Assembly (NCBI GenBank): GCA_016717725.1 | Contig: JADKFA010000001.1 | Coordinates: 1 to 64,000, forward strand | Length of the DNA stretch: 64,000 nucleotides | Reading direction: 5' to 3' | DNA from: Bacteroidota bacterium | GTDB lineage: Bacteria; Bacteroidota; Bacteroidia; AKYH767-A; OLB10 | Shown here: piece by piece, positions 58,188-64,000 of the stretch | Position numbering within the stretch: the first letter of the stretch is position 1 | How the letters are laid out: every line of letters begins with the position of its first letter | Notes under the pieces: generated by a model | What the model saw: only the letters and a program-made list of their open reading frames with translations | Databases searched by the model: none | What the model was told of the DNA's origin: nothing | Program-made: the position numbers and the translations under genes

Positions 58188-58909
58188 ATGTCAAAAACTA
58201 AATCAATTGCAAAAATACCCGATGAAATTATTATCAATAAAATCATAGTATTGCGCGACAAAAAAGTAATGATCGACCGTGATTTAGCCGAGCTATACGG
58301 TGTAACAACAAAGCGCTTAAATGAACAAGTAAAAAGAAATCTAAAGCGATTTCCCGATGATTTTATGTTCCAAATAACTAAGGAAGAAAAAGGTGAACTC
58401 ATTTTGCAATTCGAGCACTTAAACGGACTAAAATTTTCTCCGGTACTGCCCTATGTATTTACAGAGTATGGTGCGGTAATGCTAGCAAGTGTTTTGAACA
58501 GTGAAAAAGCCATAGAAGTTATACCAATTCCATTTATATTTTAGTTCAAAGCTGCGACGTATTTTTTTACCAAGACAAATTAAAAAAATCGTTGCATAGC
58601 CATAGCCTACGGAACTATTTTTTTAAGAAGTATTGGTGAAAAAGGACTAGCAGAGAGGACTAAAATATAATTGGATTTGGTATTGATATACAGATTGTAC
58701 GCGTGTTTACACAAATCAGGCAAATGCTCACAGATAATACAGAATTGCGTTTAGAGATTGAGAAAATAAAGAAGAAATTAGATTCTCACAGTAAAAACAT
58801 AGAGGTAGTTTTTCAATATTTAGATGAACTGTTGGAGAAAAAAGAAAAACCCAACGATCGAAAACAAATAGGCTACACGATCCCAAAGAAAAAAATTATT
58901 CCACAGTAA
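58188..58909 (+). pseudogene. ORF6N domain DNA-binding protein, interrupted by a MITE-like insertion
   Basis: The N-terminal ORF6N domain is intact: IINKIIVLRDKKVMIDRDLAELYGVTTKRLNEQVKRN ... RFPDDFMFQITKEE ... VFTEYGAVMLASVLNSEKAIEV (residues 1-111). After V111 a foreign segment supplies seven codons and a TAG (stop at 58544). Removing 164 nt (58521-58684) joins GAAGTT to GATATACAGATTGTACGC in frame, giving EVDIQIVRVFTQIRQMLTDNTELRLEIEKIKKKLDSHSKNIEVV, the normal continuation with a coiled coil, for a 185-residue protein. ORF6N proteins are phage- and plasmid-associated DNA-binding proteins of unsettled function. A truncated 118-residue product could still be made. Confidence 0.9.
58521..58683. 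mobile_element. 163-bp MITE-like foldback element inside the ORF6N gene
   Basis: Terminal inverted repeats of 24 bases: ATACCAATTCCATTTATATT plus TTAG (58521-58544) and its complement at 58660-58683, matching at 22 of 24 positions. Complementarity continues inward (TTTTTTTACCAAGAC against TATTGGTGAAAAA), so most of the element can fold into one imperfect hairpin. It encodes no protein. A target duplication is at most one base (T) and is not clear. Excision of 164 nt restores the host gene exactly. No second copy was noticed in this window. Confidence 0.8.
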
Positions 58910-58979
58910 AATAAATCCAGTTCAGTGCATTAAACATGAAACTTGAAGCATCAATTTTACTTCACACACCTACACGATT

Positions 58980-59336
58980 TTAATACAATTTCTGTTCCCG
59001 AAAATAATCAATCACCGCTTGCTTCAAGAGATAATCTTGTTCCCCTAATGTCATTCGCGGAAGTTTCTGAACGAGTTTCCAGTGGGGCCAACCTTGATCG
59101 TCGCTGCCTTCTAATTCGTAGTAGCCAAATTGACTTAAGAGTTTGCAGGTAGCGATATGCATAAGGTCTTGCTTTTCGGATTTACCAAACTCGCGCGGAC
59201 CATGACCTAGCTCTTGCACTCCAATTAAAAAGAGTACGCCTTGCAAATCCATATCGCTATCAAACATGGTATTGAGTTGATTGAGTAACTCGACCCACTC
59301 TACTTTTAATTCTTCGATGTTGCGGATATGGAGCAT
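58980..59336 (-). CDS. Conserved hypothetical protein (118 residues)
   Basis: Starts MLHIRNIEELKVEWVELLNQLNTMF and contains MDLQGVLFLIGVQELGHGPREFGKSEKQDLMHIATCKLLSQFGYYELEGSDDQGWPHWKL. This is the kind of compact, intact soluble protein I associate with conserved Bacteroidota genes, but I cannot name a function or domain. No signal peptide or membrane helix. It starts with ATG and lies between the ORF6N pseudogene and the hepT gene. Confidence 0.7.
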   Translation of the reverse strand: MLHIRNIEELKVEWVELLNQLNTMFDSDMDLQGVLFLIGVQELGHGPREFGKSEKQDLMHIATCKLLSQFGYYELEGSDDQGWPHWKLVQKLPRMTLGEQDYLLKQAVIDYFREQKLY

Positions 59337-59439
59337 AGGTGTTTTTTTTGAATTATGATACGACGAAAACTGGCATTTAGTATAAATTGGAATAATTAAA
59401 TAATAAAGAATTAATTTATTTTAATATTCTAAATAATCA

Positions 59440-59782
59440 TTACTCTAGCGATTCCAAAATACTTTTAACTTTAGATTCCAGTTCAGGCAAATCATTTTTA
59501 TGATCTCCCAAACTAAACTATTATTCCTCCAAAATACTCATAAACAAAAACATTGCGCATACACATTTGCTTCCATTCAATGCTTGTAGAATTTTGTCTT
59601 TGTTTCTTCAGAGATATGATTACTTGCCTCACAATAATTTCCATTTGCTTAATACATGCAAACCGCATCATAGAATTCTTTAAAAAAAGTTGAAAGTCTA
59701 CATTCAACAAATATCCTTCTATTTCGAGAATAGCATCTAAAATATGTTTTAATCGAGCTTTACCACCTATTTTACTTCGCAT
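59440..59782 (-). CDS. HepT-like HEPN (DUF86) toxin component (frame-broken)
   Basis: The open part (59513-59785) begins MRSKIGGKARLKHILDAILEIEGYL and includes MRNVFVYEYFG, resembling the HEPN Rx4-6H/Y motif. Between them the proper frame is GEASNHISEETKTKFYKH, and after it NNSLVWEIIKNDLPELESKVKSILESLE ends at 59440. Three frame changes are needed; at least two are one-base losses (GG to G near 59634, AA to A near 59523). The repaired protein is about 115 residues, the normal DUF86 length. HepT is the RNase-type partner neutralised by MntA. The start overlaps the mntA stop, as in other pairs. Confidence 0.75.
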
Positions 59783-60065
59783 CAATAAGTTGCTTTTCTT
59801 GCTCTACTAAAGGGCGGATGTACTCTGAAAGGCCATTAGAAGAAACCAAATCGACTTTTGTTTCAAGTAGTTTTTCGAGATCCAATTTCATTTGGATGAA
59901 TTGTAAACCGATGCGTTGATTATAATCCAAATCGACCAAAATATCGATATCACTATTATTATCAGCCTCCCCTCGCACATATGAACCAAAAACGTATGCC
60001 TTCAAAACGGGCATCGTCTTGAAATAATTTTTTAAAATATTAACCTGTCTATCCTCTAAATACAT
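59772..60065 (-). CDS. MntA-like minimal nucleotidyltransferase (antitoxin)
   Basis: 97 residues. The nucleotidyltransferase motif GSYVRGEADNNSDIDILVDL (GS-x10-DxD) is at about residues 27-46, followed by IGLQFIQMKLDLEKLLETKVDLVS. In characterised MntA/HepT pairs this enzyme AMPylates a tyrosine of the HEPN toxin. It is intact and starts with ATG; the next gene, hepT-like, overlaps its end, supporting a toxin-antitoxin operon. Confidence 0.88.
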   Translation of the reverse strand: MYLEDRQVNILKNYFKTMPVLKAYVFGSYVRGEADNNSDIDILVDLDYNQRIGLQFIQMKLDLEKLLETKVDLVSSNGLSEYIRPLVEQEKQLIDAK

Positions 60066-60102
60066 TTAACAAATATAAAAAATTAAACATAGAAAAAGGC
60101 AA

Positions 60103-60612
60103 TTAATTCAATTTATCACGAAACTCATCCTGCACATCCTTCATTGCCGGGAATAAGTATTTGGTTACATGAAGAACGGGTTGGTATAAATAAGATTCGG
60201 TTTTTGTTTTTGCGGAGAGGAGTCCAAGATGGGCATCGATGGGTCGGAAAACAGAAAAGACGACACTAACTACCAATGCAAATTTTAATAGACCGAATAG
60301 CGCTCCAGAAACTTTATTAAATACATTTAAATTTCCAATTTTAAGTAATCCTTCGAGCAGTTTCGCTAGGAATACCATGATGAGAATTACAGAAACAAAA
60401 ACAATAAAAAATGTTAAATAATGTAAAGTGCTTCCTTGTGCATCTACCATTTTAGAAACAAGTCCTTCGAACAAACTACTCATTTTAAAAGCTAAATATA
60501 GTCCTAACACCAATCCAATGATCATTGCAATTTCGAAAATGAATCCACGTTGAAATCCTTTGTAAGCACCCCAGATTAAGGGAATGGCAATGATGAAATC
60601 GAGATAGTTCAT
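60103..60612 (-). CDS. CvpA family membrane protein
   Basis: 169 residues with four transmembrane helices. NYLDFIIAIPLIWGAYKGFQRGFIFEIAMIIGLVLGLYLAFKMS is the classic CvpA start, followed by LTFFIVFVSVILIMVFLAKLLEGLLKIGNLNVFNKVSGALFGLLKFALVVSV. CvpA proteins affect colicin V production and envelope stress in other bacteria; the mechanism is unclear. ATG start, intact. It lies 147 bases downstream of pgk on the same strand. Confidence 0.9.
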   Translation of the reverse strand: MNYLDFIIAIPLIWGAYKGFQRGFIFEIAMIIGLVLGLYLAFKMSSLFEGLVSKMVDAQGSTLHYLTFFIVFVSVILIMVFLAKLLEGLLKIGNLNVFNKVSGALFGLLKFALVVSVVFSVFRPIDAHLGLLSAKTKTESYLYQPVLHVTKYLFPAMKDVQDEFRDKLN

Positions 60613-60758
60613 TTGTTCGATTAAGTTTTTCGTGGTAAATTAATTAGGCTTCGGATTAGAGTTTAGCTGCTGGCTGCTAGCTAGCTGCAAGATTTTTTCT
60701 TATTTGTCCTCCAATATTATTTTTAGGGTGTTATATTTTAAGAAAAGCAACAAACATC

Positions 60759-61961
60759 TTAGCAATTTTCGTTTACCATGGCAACGCCGGGTAGTTCTTT
60801 TCCTTCGATGTTTTCGAGGAGTGCACCACCACCAGTTGATACATAAGAAACTTTATCGGCCATGTTAAATTGATTGATGGCAGCTGCAGAGTCACCTCCA
60901 CCAATGAGTGAAAAAGCTCCCTTTGCCGTGGCCGCAACAATGGCTTCGGCAACCGTTTTTGTTCCGTTCTCAAATTTTTTCATTTCGAATACACCCATCG
61001 GACCATTCCACAAAATTGTTTTGCTTTGCTGAATCACATCTGCAAAAAGTGCTGCTGACTTTGGACCAATATCTAATCCCATCCATCCTTCTTCAATATT
61101 TCGGATATCCGTAACGTTAGTATTTGCATCCTTATCGAACTTATCGCCGTTAACTGTGTCGATCGGCAAATGTATTTTCACTCCTTTCGATGCTGCAGAG
61201 GAAAGAATTTGCAATGCTAAATCTAACTTATCTTCTTCGCAAAGTGAATTTCCAATATTTCCACCTTGCGCTTTTATAAATGTATAGGCCATCCCACCGC
61301 CAATGAGAAGATGATCTACTTTTTCCATCAGTTGTTCGATGATCAAAATTTTATCGCTCACTTTTGCTCCCCCCATGATAGCCGTAAACGGTTTTTGAGG
61401 ATGCGACAATACTTTTTCTGCATTCAATAACTCACCAGCCATCACATAGCCAAACATGCAATTGCCTTTAAAAAATTGTGCGATCACAGCTGTACTTGCA
61501 TGTGCTCGATGTGCTGTACCGAATGCATCGTTCACATAAACATCGCCATAGGTTGATAATTTCTTTGCAAATTCAACATCACCTTTTTCTTCCTGCTTAT
61601 AAAAGCGAAGATTCTCTAACAACAAAACTTCGCCCGACTTTAGGTTCGCAGCCAATTCATCGGCAGAAGCACCAATACAGTCATCCGCGAACTTCACTTC
61701 AGTATGAAGTAATTCACTTAATGTAGAAACGATATGACGCAAAGAATACTTATCGACTGGACCTTCTTTTGGTCGACCTAGATGCGACATCAATATAACA
61801 CTACCCCCATCACTTAAAATTTTTTGAATAGTAGGAATTGCAGCACGAATACGGGTTGGGTCCGTTACTTGCAATTCGGCATTTAGAGGAACATTAAAAT
61901 CAACGCGAATGAGCGCCTTTTTTCCTGAGAAGTTATAATTATCGATAGTTTTGATTGACAT
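60759..61961 (-). CDS. pgk: Phosphoglycerate kinase
   Basis: Glycolytic enzyme forming ATP and 3-phosphoglycerate. 400 residues, the family length. Motifs: KKALIRVDFNVPLN, VILMSHLGRPKEG, LLLENLRFYKQEEKGD, NDAFGTAHRAHAST, FTAIMGGAKVSDKI, LLIGGGMAYTF, ILWNGPMGVFEMKKF and FSLIGGGDSAAAINQ followed by VSYVSTGGGALLENIEGKELPG. ATG start with a promoter box 17 bases before it. Confidence 0.98.
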   Translation of the reverse strand: MSIKTIDNYNFSGKKALIRVDFNVPLNAELQVTDPTRIRAAIPTIQKILSDGGSVILMSHLGRPKEGPVDKYSLRHIVSTLSELLHTEVKFADDCIGASADELAANLKSGEVLLLENLRFYKQEEKGDVEFAKKLSTYGDVYVNDAFGTAHRAHASTAVIAQFFKGNCMFGYVMAGELLNAEKVLSHPQKPFTAIMGGAKVSDKILIIEQLMEKVDHLLIGGGMAYTFIKAQGGNIGNSLCEEDKLDLALQILSSAASKGVKIHLPIDTVNGDKFDKDANTNVTDIRNIEEGWMGLDIGPKSAALFADVIQQSKTILWNGPMGVFEMKKFENGTKTVAEAIVAATAKGAFSLIGGGDSAAAINQFNMADKVSYVSTGGGALLENIEGKELPGVAMVNENC

Positions 61962-61978
61962 ACATGAATAATTTCATG

Positions 61979-61986
61979 CAAAAATA
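61979..61986 (-). promoter_or_regulatory. -7 promoter box of pgk
   Basis: The minus strand reads TATTTTTG, a full match to TAnnTTTG, 17 bases before the pgk ATG at 61961. Confidence 0.55.
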
Positions 61987-62066
61987 GTCAATGAGTAGCA
62001 ACCAAGAGGCTTGAGCGACTCCTGAATCCATCTAAAGAAGAAAGGTGAAATAGCGGAATACGGATA

Positions 62067-62417
62067 CTACTTAACAGTCACCGTTTTACGAACGGTTTTG
62101 CTTTGCTCCAAACGGATATAATCCTTAGCTGAAGTGGTTAAAGAGGTGACTTCCACATTCAAAACGGCTTCCCATTTAAATGAAAAAATGGCTTCACCAT
62201 TACTCGTAGTAAATTGCTCTCCAAAGATATCGGCTCGAACACCTGTTTGAGGATTCACAACACTATCCTGACGCAAAACTACTTTTGCACCACTAACGGC
62301 ATGACCTAGGGTGTCGACAACTGTAATAATAGCTTCACAATCTTTTGTCTTCTTACATGAAGAAACAGTAATAAGTCCAACGAAGGCTAGGCAGAATAAG
62401 AGGAGATATCGATTCAT
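62067..62417 (-). CDS. Small lipoprotein with an Ig/carboxypeptidase-regulatory-like fold
   Basis: About 116 residues from the ATG at 62417 (a TTG at 62426 is weaker). The lipobox LLFCLAFVGLITVSSC gives a lipidated Cys near residue 21, followed by KKTKDCEAIITVVDTLGHAVSGAKVVLRQDSV, the pattern of a single beta-sandwich domain of the CarboxypepD_reg kind, ending LEQSKTVRKTVTVK. Probably an outer-membrane or periplasmic lipoprotein; no specific function can be given. It is divergent from the cyclophilin gene. Confidence 0.75.
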   Translation of the reverse strand: MNRYLLLFCLAFVGLITVSSCKKTKDCEAIITVVDTLGHAVSGAKVVLRQDSVVNPQTGVRADIFGEQFTTSNGEAIFSFKWEAVLNVEVTSLTTSAKDYIRLEQSKTVRKTVTVK

Positions 62418-62542
62418 TTTTATCAATTAATTTTGTTATACGGAGATAACCAATGATTGTTCAAATTTAGTTAAACTTGCAACAAGAACCATTATAATAT
62501 TTATTGGTTTCTTACAAACAAAAGTAATTAATTATCAATACT

Positions 62543-63223
62543 ATGAAAAAAATATTCCTCATTTGCTTAGGCTTGATGCTTGCAATTGGAACGAATACAT
62601 TCGCTCAAAAGAAGAAAAAATCAATGGAAAAAGCAGTTACAGACACATTAATTGAGATTACCACCGATTACGGAACCATGAAATTAAAGCTTTACAAAGA
62701 GACGCCTTTGCACAGGGCGAACTTTATAAAATTGGTAAGTGAGGGCTTTTATGATAGTTTGCTCTTCCACCGTGTTATTAAAGGATTTATGATACAAGGC
62801 GGTGATCCAGGATCAAAAGATGCAGCTCCAGGAAAAATGTTAGGTTCGGGCGATGTTGGTTATAAGATTCCAGCTGAATTAATTGATACACTATATCATA
62901 AGAAAGGTGTGTTGGCAGCTGCAAGAGATGGGAATCCAGAAAAGGCAAGTTCGGGTTGTCAATTTTATATTGTACAAGGAAAACCCATGACAGAAGCAGA
63001 AATCACACAAGCAGAACAGCGTGTGGGTTTCACCATGAGCGAAAAACAAAAGTCAGATTATATGACCATTGGTGGTTCACCATGGTTGGATCGCAACTAC
63101 ACCGTGTTTGGTGAAATAGTAGAAGGATTGGATGTGATTGATAAAATTGCAGCAGTAAAAACATTGCCTGGCGATCGTCCAGAGACGGATGTGAGGATGA
63201 CGATAAAGTTAATTAAGAATTAA
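62543..63223 (+). CDS. Peptidylprolyl isomerase, cyclophilin type, exported
   Basis: 226 residues. The signal peptide MKKIFLICLGLMLAIGTNTFAQ precedes a cyclophilin domain: TDYGTMKLKLYKETPLHRANFIKLVSEGFYDSLLFHRVIKGFMIQGGDP (FHRVI and MIQGGDP are active-site segments), then GVLAAARDGNPEKASSGCQFYIVQGKPM and YTVFGEIVEGLDVIDKIAAV. A 30-residue insert (MTEAEITQAEQRVGFTMSEKQKSDYMTIGG) lies before the last strands, as in many Bacteroidota homologues. It likely folds proteins in the periplasm. A 51-bp repeat begins two bases after its stop codon. Confidence 0.95.
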   Translation: MKKIFLICLGLMLAIGTNTFAQKKKKSMEKAVTDTLIEITTDYGTMKLKLYKETPLHRANFIKLVSEGFYDSLLFHRVIKGFMIQGGDPGSKDAAPGKMLGSGDVGYKIPAELIDTLYHKKGVLAAARDGNPEKASSGCQFYIVQGKPMTEAEITQAEQRVGFTMSEKQKSDYMTIGGSPWLDRNYTVFGEIVEGLDVIDKIAAVKTLPGDRPETDVRMTIKLIKN

Positions 63224-63224
63224 G

Positions 63225-63275
63225 TCCCGCAGCGCCGTCGGCAAGCCTTAGGCGGCCGATGGATAGCTATCGGGA
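63225..63275. repeat. 51-bp interspersed repeat, copy 2, just after the cyclophilin stop
   Basis: 50 of 51 bases identical to 15087-15137. It begins with TCCCG one base after the TAA of the cyclophilin gene and ends in GATAGCTATCGGGA. Both copies sit at gene 3' ends, in opposite orientation relative to the gene. Confidence 0.85.
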
Positions 63276-63278
63276 TAA

Positions 63279-63312
63279 GAATTGTGAATTGTGAATTGTG
63301 AATTGTGAATTT
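63279..63312. repeat. Heptanucleotide tandem repeat GAATTGT
   Basis: Four exact units of GAATTGT (63279-63306) followed by a partial GAATTT. It directly follows the 51-bp repeat. This is a second 7-base array in the window, with a different unit from the one at 35.3 kb. Confidence 0.85.
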
Positions 63313-63443
63313 TTCTAAACTTTATAATTGACACTTTTGGATTCAATAATTTGAAATTATTATTATCGAATAAATCTATTCATATTTAAAACATAATTAA
63401 TTCTGAATTCTTACCGCGAAGCCTCGCGACTGAATTAAATACC

Positions 63444-64000
63444 ATGTTAGATATAAATTCATTAATTGAAGAGACAAAAAGTTTTGCTCCTGCAAATAAG
63501 GAGGAGTTAGAGACTTTTCGTGTTCGCTTTTTGGGGAAGAAGGGCGTGTTAACGGAATTGTTTGCGAAAATGAAAGAGGTGGCTCCTGAAGAGCGGAAAT
63601 CTTTTGGATTGCAAGTGAATTCTCTAAAAGTGGCTGCAGAGGATCGATTGAATCAATTTAAAGATGCATTTGAAGATGTTGACACCAGTGCAAATAAAAA
63701 CATCGACTTAAGTTTACCATCAGACCCAAATCCATTGGGATCGTTTCATCCATTGAGTTTAGTACGCAGAAAAATTATCAATATCTTTTCGCGGATAGGC
63801 TTCAACGTTAGTGATGGACCAGAGATTGAAGATGATTGGCATAATTTCTCGGCATTGAATTTTCCTCCTGAGCATCCGGCACGCGATATGCAGGATACTT
63901 TTTTCATTGATGTAAATCCGGATTCGGAAAAGTACAAAGGACCTTTAGCTTTGCGCACACATACTTCCTCGATCCAAGTTCGGGTGATGGAAAATCAAGC
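63444..64000 (+). CDS. pheS: Phenylalanine--tRNA ligase alpha subunit, 5' part (runs off the window)
   Basis: 185 codons are visible with no stop, from the ATG at 63444 (MLDINSLIEETKSFAP). The N-terminal coiled-coil region includes LETFRVRFLGKKGVLTELFAKMKEVAPEERKSFG. The catalytic core starts with PLGSFHPLSLVRRKIINIFSRIGFNVSDGPEIEDDWHNFSALNFPPEHPARDMQDTFF and the motif 2 start LRTHTSSIQVRVM. All of this is characteristic of class II PheRS alpha. The C-terminal part lies beyond base 64000. A CGCGAAGCCTCGCG foldback precedes it at about 63416. Confidence 0.95.
   Translation, partial: MLDINSLIEETKSFAPANKEELETFRVRFLGKKGVLTELFAKMKEVAPEERKSFGLQVNSLKVAAEDRLNQFKDAFEDVDTSANKNIDLSLPSDPNPLGSFHPLSLVRRKIINIFSRIGFNVSDGPEIEDDWHNFSALNFPPEHPARDMQDTFFIDVNPDSEKYKGPLALRTHTSSIQVRVMENQ

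Overview
The window looks like an AT-rich chromosome segment from a Bacteroidota bacterium, probably a non-Bacteroidia lineage (Chitinophagia, Sphingobacteriia or Saprospiria-like; I cannot place it more finely). The reasons are type IX secretion genes (a PorU-type C25 sortase followed by porV), gliding lipoprotein gldH next to ricT, several secreted proteins with T9SS type A or type B C-terminal domains, KDO/LPS genes (kdsB, kdsD, lptB), family proteins typical of the phylum (DUF5686, DUF2795, DUF1684, CCDC81-like HU + SPOR) and several matches to the Bacteroidota promoter box TAnnTTTG. No rRNA, tRNA, CRISPR array, prophage or complete insertion sequence was found.

Layout. 0.1-6.2 kb (+): M42 aminopeptidase, a five-CxxCH cytochrome and a VCBS/ASPIC surface protein. 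6.7-10.6 kb: an FtsX/MacB-type permease (-), then an RnfD/NqrB-like membrane protein followed by a DUF2330 protein (+). 10.7-16.4 kb (-): M13 peptidase, YyaL-type thioredoxin-fold protein, a small membrane protein, tyrS. 16.6-18.9 kb: an SDR epimerase (+), a damaged DUF983 gene and a second, older DUF983 remnant. 18.9-24.6 kb (-): HU/SPOR protein, kdsB, a large T9SS-type-B protein, mqnC. 24.6-27.3 kb (+): leucyl aminopeptidase, pdxA. 27.3-33.4 kb (-): porU-like and porV. 33.7-35.3 kb (+): pssA, purS, DUF1684. 35.4-44.7 kb (-): lptB, DUF5686 protein, CMD protein, tatC, two tandem PEGA-like/trypsin-like proteases, kdsD. 44.9-46.8 kb (+): recQ with an internal deletion. 46.8-47.3 kb: repeats. 47.4-57.4 kb (-): DUF2795, cobalamin adenosyltransferase, ABC ATPase, methyltransferase, DUF2442, sulfatase, TerC, thioredoxin, gldH, ricT, holB. 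57.4-60.1 kb is a small accessory patch: a four-helix-bundle protein, an ORF6N gene split by a 163-bp MITE-like element, an unknown gene and an mntA/hepT pair. 60.1-64 kb: cvpA, pgk, a lipoprotein, a cyclophilin and the start of pheS, which runs off the end.

Many genes contain frame breaks. Most that I could resolve are single-base losses in short homopolymer runs, so the bulk of these 'broken' genes are probably intact in the organism and damaged only in this assembly. Exceptions that look like real or larger events are the MITE-like insertion in ORF6N (removing 164 nt restores one clean frame), the loss of the DEAH-box segment of recQ, and the decayed DUF983 pair.

Functional links: porU/porV provide the outer-membrane machinery that would process the T9SS cargo seen here (VCBS protein, type-B protein, sulfatase). 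KdsD and KdsB make and activate KDO, and LptB powers LPS export. MqnC indicates the futalosine route to menaquinone, which would serve respiratory proteins such as the multiheme cytochrome. The most unusual signals are the MITE-in-ORF6N with its upstream operator-like hairpin, the duplicated PEGA-like proteases, the RnfD-like/DUF2330 pair, a 51-bp repeat found at two gene 3' ends, and promoter boxes placed only 4-5 nt before start codons.
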